Assembly (NCBI GenBank): GCA_014377775.1
Contig: JACMOW010000247.1
Location: 1-33,217 of the forward strand
Direction: 5' to 3'
Source: Pedobacter sp.
Lineage (GTDB): Bacteria; Bacteroidota; Bacteroidia; Sphingobacteriales; Sphingobacteriaceae
Length of the DNA: 33,217 nucleotides
Shown: positions 5,869-15,369 of the stretch, in pieces
Layout of the letters: the number at the start of each line of letters is the position of its first letter
How positions within the stretch are numbered: the first letter of the stretch is position 1
Translations under genes and position numbers: made by a program
The notes under the pieces: generated by a model
The model's database searches: none
Seen by the model: only the letters and a program-made list of their open reading frames with translations
Told to the model about the DNA's origin: nothing

Positions 5869-7590
5869 ATGAATACAGAATTACTTGGAATTATAGCTAC
5901 TTACCTGCTTACGCTGATTATAGCTATTCCTTTGGGTAAATATCTTGCAAAGGTATTTGCCGGAGAAAAGGTCTGGACAGACTTTTTGAAACCCATAGAA
6001 TATGGCATCTTTAAACTTTCGGGTATTAACCCAAAAGATGAGATGAACTGGAAGCAACACCTAAAAGCACTATTAACCATTAATTTAGTTTGGTTGGTTT
6101 ATGGCTTTTTTGTACTGATTTATCAAGATAAACTGCCTTGGAATCCCGACGGTAATCCGGGGATGCCGGCAGATCTTTCTTTCAACTCTATCATTAGTTT
6201 TGTGGTAAACTGTAACCTGCAACACTATTCTGGCGAAACCGGTGTTAGTTATTTATCTCAGCATTATGTAATGATGTTCTTGCAATTTGTGAGCTGTGCC
6301 ACGGGCATCGCTGCTGCTGTGGTACTATTTAAAGCATTCCGGGATAAAACTACGACCAATCTGGGCAATTTTTGGGACTTCTTTGTGAAATCGATCACTC
6401 GTTTGTTATTGCCCTTATCATTGGTTATTGCCTTAATCCTTACTTTTAACGGAACACCATCCAGCTATGAAGGCAAAGACCAGTTTATTTCGGTACAAGG
6501 CGATACAGTGAATGTTTCGAGGGGTCCAGCTGCAGGTTTTATTGCCATTAAACATCTTGGTACAAATGGTGGAGGTTGGTTTGGCGCAAACTCTGCGCAT
6601 CCGCTAGAGAATCCAAACTATCTCACAGCTATGGTTGAGCTTATTGCTCAAGTAATTATTCCAATTGCCATGGTTATTGCCTTTGGGTTTTTTATTAGAA
6701 GAAAGAAACTGGCTTGGACAATCTTTGGTGTAATGACCATAGGTATGTTATTGCTGCTCATTCCAACATTAAGTTCTGAATTGGGTGGCAATGTGGCCAT
6801 TGAAAAAATGGGCATATCGCAGACTACAGGTGCTATGGAAGGTAAGGAAGTTAGGTTTGGGCCGGCAATTTCGGCTTACTGGAGTACGGTAACTACCATT
6901 ATTTCTACAGGATCAGTTAACAGTATGCACGATAGTTCTATGCCATTAACAGGAGTATGGCAACTGCTGGGTATGATGATTAATTCATTCTATGGAGGCT
7001 GTGGTGTAGGGATCTTAAATTATTTTATCTATCTGATCATTGCTGTGTTTATTTCGGGATTAATGGTTGGTAGAACACCTGAGTTTTTAGGGCATAAGGT
7101 TGAAGCAAGAGAGATCAAAATTGCGGCCCTCGTTACCCTACTTAGTCCATTTTTGATTTTGGCAGGTACTGCAATTGCAACCTATACCTTTAACAACCAT
7201 GGCGATGCAAACTGGGCAGTACAGCCCCAAAATTGGCTGAATAATCCAGGCTCACATGGCTTCTCGGAAATGTTATATGAGGTTACTTCTTCCAATGCGA
7301 ACAATGGTTCAGGTTTTGAGGGATTGGGCGACAATAACATTTTCTGGAACGTACTAACAGGTATAGTATTATTACTGAGTCGTTTCTTGCCTATTATAGG
7401 GCCAATTGCTATTGCTGGTTTGCTTGGTGCTAAGAAATTTATACCAGAATCTGCAGGCACTTTAAAAACCGATACCAAAACCTTTGCGCTGATGACTTTT
7501 GCGGTTATCATCGTGCTCAATGCACTTTCATATTTCCCAGCTTTGACTTTAGGGCCATTAGCAGAATATTTTACAGCTTTAAGTAGATAA
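5869..7590 (+). CDS. kdpA: KdpA, potassium-binding channel-like subunit of the Kdp ATPase
   Basis: A 573-residue inner-membrane protein (E. coli KdpA is 557) with about ten hydrophobic spans. It selects and takes up K+ in the KdpFABC complex. Pore-loop motifs are recognisable: NLQHYSGETGVSYLSQ, the GTNGGGWFGANSAHPLENP filter region, and TGSVNSMHDS, each matching the known KdpA selectivity-filter repeats. The frame is complete, and it starts at ATG after an A-rich stretch rather than a Shine-Dalgarno. kdpB starts only 3 bases after its stop, so the two are translationally linked. Confidence 0.97.
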   Translation: MNTELLGIIATYLLTLIIAIPLGKYLAKVFAGEKVWTDFLKPIEYGIFKLSGINPKDEMNWKQHLKALLTINLVWLVYGFFVLIYQDKLPWNPDGNPGMPADLSFNSIISFVVNCNLQHYSGETGVSYLSQHYVMMFLQFVSCATGIAAAVVLFKAFRDKTTTNLGNFWDFFVKSITRLLLPLSLVIALILTFNGTPSSYEGKDQFISVQGDTVNVSRGPAAGFIAIKHLGTNGGGWFGANSAHPLENPNYLTAMVELIAQVIIPIAMVIAFGFFIRRKKLAWTIFGVMTIGMLLLLIPTLSSELGGNVAIEKMGISQTTGAMEGKEVRFGPAISAYWSTVTTIISTGSVNSMHDSSMPLTGVWQLLGMMINSFYGGCGVGILNYFIYLIIAVFISGLMVGRTPEFLGHKVEAREIKIAALVTLLSPFLILAGTAIATYTFNNHGDANWAVQPQNWLNNPGSHGFSEMLYEVTSSNANNGSGFEGLGDNNIFWNVLTGIVLLLSRFLPIIGPIAIAGLLGAKKFIPESAGTLKTDTKTFALMTFAVIIVLNALSYFPALTLGPLAEYFTALSR

Positions 7591-7593
7591 CAA

Positions 7594-9624
7594 ATGAAAA
7601 CTAACAATAAATTATTCGAGCCTGCCTTGGTGCAGACTGCACTAAAACAATCCTTTATCAAGCTCGACCCCCGGGTAATGGTACGCAACCCAGTGATGTT
7701 TACCGTAGAGGTTGGTACCGTGGTGATGGCCTATGTAACCATTTATTCGATGGGTAATGAAGGACAGGGTTCGCCAGTATATAACTTTTTTATATTTTTG
7801 ATACTGTTATTAACCTTACTTTTTGCCAACTTCGCCGAGGCCATTGCCGAGGCTAGGGGAAAGGCACAGGCAGACAGTTTACGCAAGACCCGTGAAGAAA
7901 CACCAGCTAAGGTGCTGTTGGAAAATGGAAAGATCGAAATCCGCTCTTCCAGCTTATTGAGAAAGGGCGATGTGTTTCTATGTGAAACCGGTGATACCAT
8001 TCCTACCGATGGAGAGATCATTGAGGGGATCGCTACTATCGACGAATCGGCAATTACCGGCGAATCTGCTCCTGTAATCAGGGAATCTGGAGGCGATAAA
8101 TCATCAGTAACAGGGGGTACAAAAGTGTTGTCAGATCAAATCAAGGTAAAGGTTAGTACCGAGCCGGGAGAAAGCTTCCTCGACAAGATGATAGCCCTTG
8201 TAGAAGGCGCTTCACGCCAGAAAACACCAAACGAAATTGCGTTGACTATTCTTTTGGCAAGTTTCACTTTAGTTTTTATCATTGTGTGCGTAACCTTAAA
8301 GCCATTCGCTGATTATGCAAATACACCGATTACAATTGCGGCACTGATTTCTCTTTTTGTATGTCTGATCCCAACAACAATTGGTGGCCTATTGTCTGCC
8401 ATCGGTATTGCTGGAATGGATAGGGCATTAAGGGCTAATGTGATTACAAAATCTGGTAAAGCGGTAGAAACCGCTGGTGATATTGATGTGTTGTTATTGG
8501 ATAAAACGGGTACCATTACCATCGGTAACCGTAAGGCAACCAATTTTTATCCAACTGCAGGGGTAACTATTAAGCATTTTACTGATGCCTGCGTACTAAG
8601 TTCGCTGGCCGATGAGACACCGGAAGGTAAATCAATTATAGAATTGGCAAAAAACGATAGCCATATCGTAATGGAAACTGCCCCTGAGGGATCTGAGTTC
8701 ATTAAGTTTACTGCCGAGACCCGTTCTAGTGGGATCAATACACCAGATGGAACAAGGATCCGCAAAGGTGCCTTCGATTCGATTCGCAATATCGTATTGG
8801 AAGCAGGAAATCCTTTTCCGATGGATATCGAAGAAGCGGTAAAAAAGATCGCTTCTAACGGTGGAACGCCATTGGTCGTTTGTGAAAATGAAAAGGCATT
8901 AGGTGTGATTGAGCTACAGGATATCATTAAGCCAGGCATAAGCGAACGCTTCGAACGTTTGCGCAAAATGGGTGTAAAAACGGTGATGGTTACTGGTGAT
9001 AATCCACTAACTGCCAAATATATCGCCCAAAAGGCGGGCGTTGATGATTTCATTGCCGAGGCCAAACCTGAAGATAAAATGAATTACATCAAAGATGAAC
9101 AGGCTTTAGGTAAGTTGGTAGCGATGATGGGCGACGGTACAAATGATGCCCCGGCATTGGCACAAGCAGATGTGGGCGTAGCAATGAACAGTGGTACCCA
9201 AGCAGCAAAAGAAGCAGGAAATATGGTAGATCTTGATAATGACCCTACCAAGTTGATTGAGATCGTGGAAATCGGAAAGCAATTGTTGATTACCCGAGGA
9301 ACGCTTACAACCTTTTCTATTGCCAATGATGTGGCCAAATATTTTGCCATTGTACCGGCATTGTTTATCGCATCCATTCCTGCACTGCAAAGCTTGAACA
9401 TTATGGGCTTGCATAGTCCCGAAAGTGCAATCATGTCTGCAGTTATCTTCAATGCGATCATCATTCCGATATTAATTCCATTGGCGCTGAAAGGCGTTGC
9501 TTATAAACCGATTGGTGCTACGGCTTTGTTGAGAAGGAATCTTTTCATCTATGGTATTGGTGGTGTGGTGGCTCCATTTATCGGCATCAAATTAATTGAT
9601 TTATTGGTTGGTCTTTTTGTTTAG
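7594..9624 (+). CDS. kdpB: KdpB, P-type ATPase catalytic subunit
   Basis: A 676-residue P-type ATPase (E. coli KdpB is 682). It hydrolyses ATP and drives K+ uptake together with KdpA. Visible catalytic features: the dephosphorylation motif TGES (155-158), the phosphorylated aspartate D303 in LDKTGTIT, the nucleotide-domain residues around KGAFDS, and the hinge [14 protein letters not shown] starting near 513. Membrane spans flank these domains in the usual order. All key residues are intact. It lies 3 bases after kdpA and 18 before kdpC. Confidence 0.98.
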   Translation: MKTNNKLFEPALVQTALKQSFIKLDPRVMVRNPVMFTVEVGTVVMAYVTIYSMGNEGQGSPVYNFFIFLILLLTLLFANFAEAIAEARGKAQADSLRKTREETPAKVLLENGKIEIRSSSLLRKGDVFLCETGDTIPTDGEIIEGIATIDESAITGESAPVIRESGGDKSSVTGGTKVLSDQIKVKVSTEPGESFLDKMIALVEGASRQKTPNEIALTILLASFTLVFIIVCVTLKPFADYANTPITIAALISLFVCLIPTTIGGLLSAIGIAGMDRALRANVITKSGKAVETAGDIDVLLLDKTGTITIGNRKATNFYPTAGVTIKHFTDACVLSSLADETPEGKSIIELAKNDSHIVMETAPEGSEFIKFTAETRSSGINTPDGTRIRKGAFDSIRNIVLEAGNPFPMDIEEAVKKIASNGGTPLVVCENEKALGVIELQDIIKPGISERFERLRKMGVKTVMVTGDNPLTAKYIAQKAGVDDFIAEAKPEDKMNYIKDEQALGKLVAMMGDGTNDAPALAQADVGVAMNSGTQAAKEAGNMVDLDNDPTKLIEIVEIGKQLLITRGTLTTFSIANDVAKYFAIVPALFIASIPALQSLNIMGLHSPESAIMSAVIFNAIIIPILIPLALKGVAYKPIGATALLRRNLFIYGIGGVVAPFIGIKLIDLLVGLFV

Positions 9625-9642
9625 GCCTTAAAATTTAAGAAA

Positions 9643-10206
9643 ATGAAAAAGTATATTATACAATCGCTACGTTTAACACTTGTATTAATTGTGTTGTTAT
9701 GCGTACTATATCCACTCGGCATCGCCCTTGCAGGAAGATTGAGCAACGGAAAAGGTGGAGGAGAAAAGATCATCAAAAACGGAAAAGTAGTAGGGTACGC
9801 CCTGCTCGGACAATCGTTTACCAAACCAGAATATTTCTGGGGACGGCCGTCGGCCGTTGGCTATAATGCAGCAGGCTCTGCAGGTTCTAATAAAGGACCT
9901 TCAAATAAAGATTACTTGAAAACAGTTTCGGATAGGATTGACACTTTATTAAAATACAATCCGACCATCAAAAAGGCAGATATCCCAGCTGATATGGTAA
10001 CCGCATCGGGAAGTGGTCTTGATCCGAATATCTCTGAGCAGGGTGCTACTATCCAGATCAAAAGGATTGCAGTTGCCCGCAAGATGGATGAGCGTAAAGT
10101 TGCCGAGTTGGTGGTTAAACACACTGATGGCCCTTACTTAGGATTGTTCGGTCCAACTTCGGTGAACGTACTCAAACTGAACCTTGCCCTAGATGAGCTT
10201 AAATAA
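9643..10206 (+). CDS. kdpC: KdpC, accessory subunit of the potassium-transporting ATPase
   Basis: A 187-residue protein with one N-terminal membrane span (about 8-30, LTLVLIVLLCVLYPLGIALA) and a periplasmic domain, as in KdpC of other bacteria (about 190 residues). The conserved FTKPEYFWGRPSA and GLDPNIS motifs are present, as is the C-terminal NVLKLNLAL. KdpC links KdpA and KdpB and raises their affinity for ATP and K+. It ends the pump genes; a long hairpin sequence begins 7 bases after its stop. Confidence 0.96.
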   Translation: MKKYIIQSLRLTLVLIVLLCVLYPLGIALAGRLSNGKGGGEKIIKNGKVVGYALLGQSFTKPEYFWGRPSAVGYNAAGSAGSNKGPSNKDYLKTVSDRIDTLLKYNPTIKKADIPADMVTASGSGLDPNISEQGATIQIKRIAVARKMDERKVAELVVKHTDGPYLGLFGPTSVNVLKLNLALDELK

Positions 10207-10212
10207 CATATG

Positions 10213-10290
10213 TTATCCATTCGGAAGGCCAGCCAATTTTAACAGCGTTTGCCAAAACAGGAGTATTGGTGGGCCTGCCGAAAAGGATAA
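10213..10290 (+). promoter_or_regulatory. Long imperfect hairpin between kdpC and the porin gene
   Basis: The 5' arm blocks TTATCC, TTCGG, AGGCC, GCCAAT (10213-10237) pair with ATTGGT, GGCCT, CCGAA, GGATAA (10265-10290). This gives 22 pairs, including one G-U, with single A-G mismatches about every six bases and a 1x2 bulge. The loop is 27 bases. No T run follows, so it is not a standard terminator. In the RNA it could protect the kdp message from decay, reduce read-through to the porin gene, or bind a regulator. Confidence 0.65.
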
Positions 10291-10318
10291 ACTATCAAAT
10301 TAAAACAAATTTATACAG

Positions 10319-11389
10319 ATGAAAAAACTACTTACTACCCTTCTAGCCCTTGCCGTTTCAGTTTATGCACATGCCCAAGAAGTACCAAAAATTAAGGTAA
10401 CAGGTTACCTTGAGACCTATTATGGATACGATTTTAACGAGCCAACAAATAACAACAGACCTGGGTTTGTGTATTCCCACAACAGGCACAATGAGGTGAA
10501 TCTGAACCTTGGGTTTATCAAGGCTGCTTACGACAGTGGCAAAATCCGGGCAAATGTGGCACTAATGGCTGGTACGTATACCAATGCCAACCTCGCCGCA
10601 GAGCCTGGGGTATTAAAAAATATTTTTGAGGCCAATGCTGGGATCAAGCTGAGCGAAACACAAAATATATGGGCAGATGCAGGTATCTTCTCTTCACACA
10701 TTGGCTTTGAAAGCGCAATCTCGAAGGACTGTTGGGTGCTAACTAGAAATATTTTTTCTGAAAATACACCTTACTATGAGTCTGGTGCAAAAATAACTTA
10801 TGGCTCGCCTGAAGGGCAGTTTACGGCTACTTTATTGTATTTGAACGGATGGCAAAGAATAAACCGTTTTGAAGGCAATAGTAAACCTGCTGGTGGAGTT
10901 CAGCTTACCTACAAACCAACAGGAAAACTGACTCTTAACTATAGCAATTACATCGGAACAGAGGGCGTTAATGCAGTTCGTGTGACCAGGATTTACCATA
11001 ACTTTTATGGGATTGCTCAGATAACTGATGAATTTGGATTAATTGCTGGATTTGACTATGGTACGCAGCAGAAAGTAAAAGGGCAATCGGATAAGAGCGA
11101 AATTATTTCTCCGGTTCTTATTGCTCAATATAAACTCGATCCCAAATTTGCAGTTGCAGCAAGAGTAGAATATTATAAGGATAAAGACGGCGTTTTAATT
11201 GCAACCGGAACTCCGAGCGGATTCAAAACCATGGGCTACTCTTTAAATTTGGATTATGCGCCCATCAGCAACGCAGTACTGAGATTGGAAGGCAAGGTTT
11301 ATGATAGCAAGGACAAAATCTTTACAAGAAATCTTGGTCTGGTGAACCATAATGCTGCGCTTACTGCAAGTATTGCGGTATCATTCTAG
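10319..11389 (+). CDS. Outer-membrane beta-barrel protein (OmpL-like porin family)
   Basis: A 356-residue exported protein. A signal peptide covers 1-20 (KKLLTTLLALAVSVYAHAQ), with the mature protein starting near EVPKIKV. The rest alternates polar and aromatic/hydrophobic residues in barrel-like strands (KVTGYLETYYGYDFN, IKAAYDSGKIRANVALMAGTY) and ends in an aromatic residue (ASIAVSF), as outer-membrane barrels do. It resembles the putative beta-barrel porin-2 (OmpL-like) family. Known: such genes often accompany kdp in Bacteroidota. Inference: it lets K+ or other ions across the outer membrane when the high-affinity pump is active. It lies 112 bases after kdpC, beyond the hairpin. Confidence 0.8.
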   Translation: MKKLLTTLLALAVSVYAHAQEVPKIKVTGYLETYYGYDFNEPTNNNRPGFVYSHNRHNEVNLNLGFIKAAYDSGKIRANVALMAGTYTNANLAAEPGVLKNIFEANAGIKLSETQNIWADAGIFSSHIGFESAISKDCWVLTRNIFSENTPYYESGAKITYGSPEGQFTATLLYLNGWQRINRFEGNSKPAGGVQLTYKPTGKLTLNYSNYIGTEGVNAVRVTRIYHNFYGIAQITDEFGLIAGFDYGTQQKVKGQSDKSEIISPVLIAQYKLDPKFAVAARVEYYKDKDGVLIATGTPSGFKTMGYSLNLDYAPISNAVLRLEGKVYDSKDKIFTRNLGLVNHNAALTASIAVSF

Positions 11390-11463
11390 TTATAATTGTG
11401 GCTATTTGGGATAGAACTAATTGGTCTGGTTAAAAAAAAGGAAGACGATTAATAGATTTAACA

Positions 11464-11586
11464 ATGATGCCTTTTAAAAAAGAGAACAAAAAAGCAAGGA
11501 GGGTCATCTTATTGGTTATTTTAGCAGTGCTGATACTGGGTACACTGATACTAATCGATAAGGGGACAGTCTCAATTAAATGGTAA
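11464..11586 (+). CDS. 40-aa single-span membrane microprotein in the kdp operon
   Basis: A short ORF that begins with two consecutive ATGs and has a lysine/arginine-rich start (MMPFKKENKKARR), one hydrophobic helix (about 14-32, VILLVILAVLILGTLILI) and a short tail DKGTVSIKW. The positive-inside rule predicts the N-terminus in the cytoplasm. It ends 9 bases before the KdpD-like gene, in the 206-base gap after the porin gene. I do not recognise it. A role in anchoring or tuning the otherwise soluble KdpD-like sensor is possible but is only inference. Confidence 0.55.
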   Translation: MMPFKKENKKARRVILLVILAVLILGTLILIDKGTVSIKW

Positions 11587-11595
11587 AAACCTCTA

Positions 11596-12723
11596 ATGGA
11601 AGAAAATAAGGAAGAATCGGTACGCAGGTTTCTGAACCTAGTCAAAAAATCTAGAAGAGGAAAGCTGAAGATCTACATTGGCATGAGCCCTGGCGTAGGA
11701 AAGACTTATCGCATGTTGCAGGAGGCGCATGCCCTATTGCGTAATGGAGTAGATGTTTGTGTTGGCTATGTAGAAACTCATAAAAGAGCGGAAACTGAGG
11801 CACTTGTAGCCGGCCTTCCAATAATACCAAGGAAAAACATTTTCTATCGCGGCAAATCTTTGGAGGAAATGGATGTTCAGGCGGTGATCAACCGTTACCC
11901 CGAAATTGTGATTGTTGATGAGCTGGCCCACACCAATGCCGAGGGTAGCAAGAATGCTAAGCGCTGGCAGGATGTGTATGATATTTTGGAGGCCGGAATA
12001 AGTGTTGTTTCGGCGGTAAATATACAGCATCTGGAAAGCATTAATGAAGACGTACAGCAGATTACCGGTATTACTATTACAGAACGTATCCCAGATAAAA
12101 TCCTCGAGATTGCAGACGAAATTGTAAATATCGACCTTACCGCAGACGAGCTGGTTACAAGGTTAAAAGAGGGCAAGATTTACGACAAAAGCAAGATCGA
12201 GCAGGCGCTGGGGAATTTTTTCCAATCAGATAAGATTTTACAGCTACGAGAGCTTGCACTAAAAGAAGTGGTGCATCAGGTAGAGCGAAAGATCCATATC
12301 GAGATCCCAAAATCCATCAAGCTTCGGCCAGAGAAATTTTTAGCCTGTATTTCATCAAATGCCGAAACCGCAGGAATCGTAATTAGAAAGACAGCGAGGT
12401 TGGCTTCTTATTACCACTCGCCTTGGATCGTGCTTTATGTGCAGAGTGATAGCGAAAGTTTGGACAGGATCAAATTGGATAAACAACGACACCTTATCAA
12501 CCACTTCAAGCTTGCCACAGAACTTGGGGCAGAGGTAGTGAAGGTGAAGAGTAACAACATTACCGAGGCCATTATGGATATGGCAAGCGAAAGAGAGATC
12601 ACTACAATCTGTATCGGAAAACCCCATCTAACTATTTTTCAGGTGATCCTTCGAACGGCGGTATTTAACCAACTCCTGCGCAACTTGGCAACCAAGGAGA
12701 TCGATATGGTAATTCTTTCATAA
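11596..12723 (+). CDS. Stand-alone KdpD N-terminal sensor domain with Usp domain
   Basis: A 375-residue protein corresponding only to the cytoplasmic front part of KdpD (E. coli KdpD is 894 residues). The KdpD domain carries Walker A GMSPGVGKT (29-37) and the Walker B-like IVIVDELAHTN (D108, E109). The universal-stress-protein-like domain spans about 245-375 (FLACISSNAETAGIVIRKTA). There are no membrane spans, no histidine-kinase core and no phospho-acceptor His. It is a natural split, since the frame ends cleanly and the kinase is a separate gene 114 bases downstream. Inference: it senses K+/ATP status and acts on the neighbouring kinase. The serine-rich c-di-AMP signature known from Staphylococcus KdpD is not clearly present. 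Confidence 0.92.
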   Translation: MEENKEESVRRFLNLVKKSRRGKLKIYIGMSPGVGKTYRMLQEAHALLRNGVDVCVGYVETHKRAETEALVAGLPIIPRKNIFYRGKSLEEMDVQAVINRYPEIVIVDELAHTNAEGSKNAKRWQDVYDILEAGISVVSAVNIQHLESINEDVQQITGITITERIPDKILEIADEIVNIDLTADELVTRLKEGKIYDKSKIEQALGNFFQSDKILQLRELALKEVVHQVERKIHIEIPKSIKLRPEKFLACISSNAETAGIVIRKTARLASYYHSPWIVLYVQSDSESLDRIKLDKQRHLINHFKLATELGAEVVKVKSNNITEAIMDMASEREITTICIGKPHLTIFQVILRTAVFNQLLRNLATKEIDMVILS

Positions 12724-12837
12724 GTAATACAATAGTTATAAGTTTTAAAAAAAAACATCAAACTTTCATGATTTACTACATTCAAAAGAATCAATTAAAC
12801 ATCATAGCCTCATTAAAGTTGGAAATAACCTAAAACC

Positions 12838-14586
12838 ATGAAAATCAAAACCAAACTTCACGCAGGATTCGGATTTCTGTTTGTCATTGTACTTGCCTTT
12901 GGGCTTATCGCCCTTTTCTTTTTGAACCAGATCTCGACCAAAGCAAAGCTGATTCTGAAGGATAATTATAAATCAATTAATTATGTGGCGCAGATACGGA
13001 ATGTAATGGATGAGGAGGGCTATCCGTTTTCAAGGCTAAATGCTCAAGTTTTTGAACGAAACCTTGAATTGGAAAAGGAGAATATTACAGAGCCTGGAGA
13101 AAGGAATGCTGTTGAACGCATTATTGCAGGATATGAACAGTTGAAAACTGCCAGTTCCGCTGTTGCTATCAAAAGCGTTGAAAGAAATATTAGGTTTGCC
13201 ATCAGGAATATTGAGGAGGTGAATATGAAAGCGATCCATGACAAGAATGAACTGGCCAACCGGGAGTACTCGCGAGCAGGGATCTATATCTCCGTTGCCG
13301 CATCTTTCTGCTTCATTATACTGTTTACTTTTATTGTGAATTTTCCGGGCTTTGTAGCCAACCCACTTGCCGAATTCAGCCAGGCAATTCGCCAAGTGGG
13401 TAATGGAAACTACCTACAACGCCTGCACTTTAATAATAACGATGAGTTCTCTGAGCTTGCTACCTCTTTTAATTCGATGGCCAAAAAGCTAAACGATTGG
13501 GAGAACAGCAACCTGTCTAAACTCAAATCAGAGAAATCAAGGATCGAGGCCATCATCGCCCAGATGCAGGATGCCATTATTGGGGTGGACGAAAAGGGAG
13601 ATGTTCTGTTCTTAAACCAATTAGCTGCTAAACTTATTGGTGTCGACGAGAAGACCACCCTCAGTCAAAATGTAGAGGATTTGATGAAAAGGAACGAACT
13701 ACTGAAAAATATCATCCAACCTCAGGATGATAACATTATATTAAAAATTTATGCCGATGAACGAGAATCCTTTTTCCAGCTAGAAAGTAGGGAAATTGTA
13801 GTACCTAATATTCAAGTCGAAGAAGATCAGCCCATCATATCATCGAGCAGGTCGGTAGGTAACGTATACGTATTGAAAAATGTAACCCAGTTTAAGGAGC
13901 TAGACCAAGCGAAGACCAATTTTATCGCTACGGTTTCCCATGAACTGAAAACACCGTTATCTTCTATTAAAATGAGCCTGCAGCTATTAAGGGATATTAG
14001 GGTGGGTGAGATGAACGGGGAACAATTGGAGCTCTTAGCACATATACAGGATGATAGCGATAGGCTATTGAAGATTACAAGTGAACTTTTAGATCTTTCA
14101 CAAGTAGAAAGTGGCAATCTCAAGCTCAGCTTTGCACTCACAAAGCCACAGGAAATCGTTCAGTTTGCGGTTGATGCGGTAAAGTTCCAGGCCGAGCAAA
14201 AGTCTATTCAATTGGAGCTAAAATGTGAAGACAACCTTCCAGAAGTGAACGTAGATATCCAGAAAACGGCATGGGTACTGGTAAATTTTCTTTCCAATGC
14301 GCTGCGCTATAGTTCAGAGAAGTCGAAGGTAGTGATCGAAGTGGTTGAAAGGAATGGTTTTGTCGAATTTTCGGTTAGGGATTTTGGAAAAGGAATTGAA
14401 GAGAAATATCAGAAGAGACTTTTTGACCGCTATTTCCAAGTGCCTACCGATGGACAGAATAAATCGGGCTCTGGGCTTGGGCTTGCGATATCAAAGGATT
14501 TCATAGAGGCCGAGAGCGGAAAGATTTGGGTAGAGAGTGCGATTGGCGAAGGGAGTAGATTCTGCTTTACCTTGCCGAAGATTTAA
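12838..14586 (+). CDS. Membrane sensor histidine kinase partnered with the split KdpD
   Basis: A 582-residue kinase. Order: membrane helix (about 10-31), a small extracytoplasmic helical region of about 115 residues, second membrane helix (about 148-172), HAMP (about 173-225), a PAS-like domain (about 235-355), HisKA with phospho-acceptor H368 in VSHELKTPLSSIKM, then HATPase_c with N box NFLSNALRYS, G1 DFGKGI and G2 GSGLGLAIS. All catalytic boxes are intact. It probably supplies the kinase activity that KdpD carries in other bacteria, and phosphorylates the sigma-54 regulator at 4176-5507. The 114-base gap before it may hold its own promoter; I see no clear box. No terminator is evident after it. 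Confidence 0.93.
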   Translation: MKIKTKLHAGFGFLFVIVLAFGLIALFFLNQISTKAKLILKDNYKSINYVAQIRNVMDEEGYPFSRLNAQVFERNLELEKENITEPGERNAVERIIAGYEQLKTASSAVAIKSVERNIRFAIRNIEEVNMKAIHDKNELANREYSRAGIYISVAASFCFIILFTFIVNFPGFVANPLAEFSQAIRQVGNGNYLQRLHFNNNDEFSELATSFNSMAKKLNDWENSNLSKLKSEKSRIEAIIAQMQDAIIGVDEKGDVLFLNQLAAKLIGVDEKTTLSQNVEDLMKRNELLKNIIQPQDDNIILKIYADERESFFQLESREIVVPNIQVEEDQPIISSSRSVGNVYVLKNVTQFKELDQAKTNFIATVSHELKTPLSSIKMSLQLLRDIRVGEMNGEQLELLAHIQDDSDRLLKITSELLDLSQVESGNLKLSFALTKPQEIVQFAVDAVKFQAEQKSIQLELKCEDNLPEVNVDIQKTAWVLVNFLSNALRYSSEKSKVVIEVVERNGFVEFSVRDFGKGIEEKYQKRLFDRYFQVPTDGQNKSGSGLGLAISKDFIEAESGKIWVESAIGEGSRFCFTLPKI

Positions 14587-14749
14587 TTCTCATCGAATTG
14601 CATCACAACGGGAAAGGTCTTAACGTTCACTATTTTCTTTGCTTAGTGCTGCCTAACCATCTATTTAATTTCATAAAACTTCAATTTTTTTTTTATAAAT
14701 TTATCTTTTACTAAAACTATATTTTAAGCGTGCCAAATAATTAAACCCT

Positions 14750-15301
14750 ATGAAAAAAATCTTTCTATCGCTATTTTGCTTAAGCCTTACTTTAGCTTTA
14801 TTTGCCCAAAAAACGCTGCCAGAAATTAAAGACGGCACTGCAGTTACTGCAAGTGCATTTTTACAAGGTCAAGCATATCCTTTAAATTTTACTATAAAAT
14901 CTACAAAGGCACCTGTAAACATAGCTTGGTCTGTGGAGGGATATGGTAATGGCGAATTTGTAATTAGCGAGAAAGCATTAGAAAGTGGGACCTCAATTTA
15001 TTTAACACAGCCTAGTTTAGGGACTACAAAATTAGGCGATTCGGAAACTTATGGTCTTATTTCAAAAGCGGCATATAAATCATTAGTAGATACAAAAGCA
15101 TTTACCTATGGTGGAATTAAGTTCAAAGCAAAAACAACGGCTCTGAGCCCAATCAAAATTGGCAGTAAAGAAATGGATGCCGCACAGATTGTTAGCGAAG
15201 ATGGTAAAATTGAACTCTGGATCTTAAATAACCCAAATTTCCCTTTTATTTTACAAACTGCCGGTCTACCAATTGATGTTGTGGTAACGGAGATTAAGTA
15301 A
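14750..15301 (+). CDS. Secreted/periplasmic protein of unknown function
   Basis: A 183-residue protein with a clear signal peptide (1-19, KKIFLSLFCLSLTLALFAQ). The mature part is rich in Thr/Ser/Lys and beta-strand-like, with no cysteines to suggest a lipoprotein or disulfides. Segments such as APVNIAWSVEGYGNGEF and IELWILNNPNFPFIL look like a small beta-sandwich. I do not recognise the family. It stands alone, 163 AT-rich bases after the kdp kinase, and is followed at once by a strong terminator, so it is probably a single-gene transcript. Confidence 0.75.
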   Translation: MKKIFLSLFCLSLTLALFAQKTLPEIKDGTAVTASAFLQGQAYPLNFTIKSTKAPVNIAWSVEGYGNGEFVISEKALESGTSIYLTQPSLGTTKLGDSETYGLISKAAYKSLVDTKAFTYGGIKFKAKTTALSPIKIGSKEMDAAQIVSEDGKIELWILNNPNFPFILQTAGLPIDVVVTEIK

Positions 15302-15320
15302 GGAAATAGGAAAAAAATAC

Positions 15321-15340
15321 AAGCCCGAAAGGGCTTTTTT
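15321..15340 (+). terminator. Rho-independent terminator
   Basis: AAGCCC (15321-15326), GAAA tetraloop, GGGCTT (15331-15336) and a T run to 15340, starting 20 bases after the stop of the secreted protein gene. The A run before the stem may allow some action in the other direction. Confidence 0.9.
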
Positions 15341-15353
15341 CATTTCTAACCCG

Positions 15354-15361
15354 TACTTTTG
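15354..15361 (+). promoter_or_regulatory. Candidate -7 promoter box for the cupin gene
   Basis: TACTTTTG matches TAnnTTTG. It ends 8 bases before the ATG at 15370, so a start 6-7 bases after the box would leave only a 2-3 base leader. No good -33 partner is seen; that position falls in the terminator. Confidence 0.4.
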
Positions 15362-15369
15362 CAACAATT

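Noticed and set aside
8547-9065. 172-residue open frame antisense to kdpB
   Set aside because: It lies wholly inside a strongly conserved gene on the other strand, has no operon context, and its composition is what the complement of kdpB codons gives. The same applies to the antisense frame at 7182-7688.
12316-12430. c-di-AMP binding motif in the Usp domain of the KdpD-like protein
   Set aside because: The Staphylococcus-type serine pair with spaced FTAxY is not clearly matched; the sequence here is ISSNAETAG followed by ARLASYYHSPW. I make no claim of c-di-AMP control.
12768-12833. 21-codon ORF between the KdpD-like gene and the histidine kinase
   Set aside because: It has no membrane helix, no recognisable sequence, and an AT-rich composition where such short frames are expected by chance.
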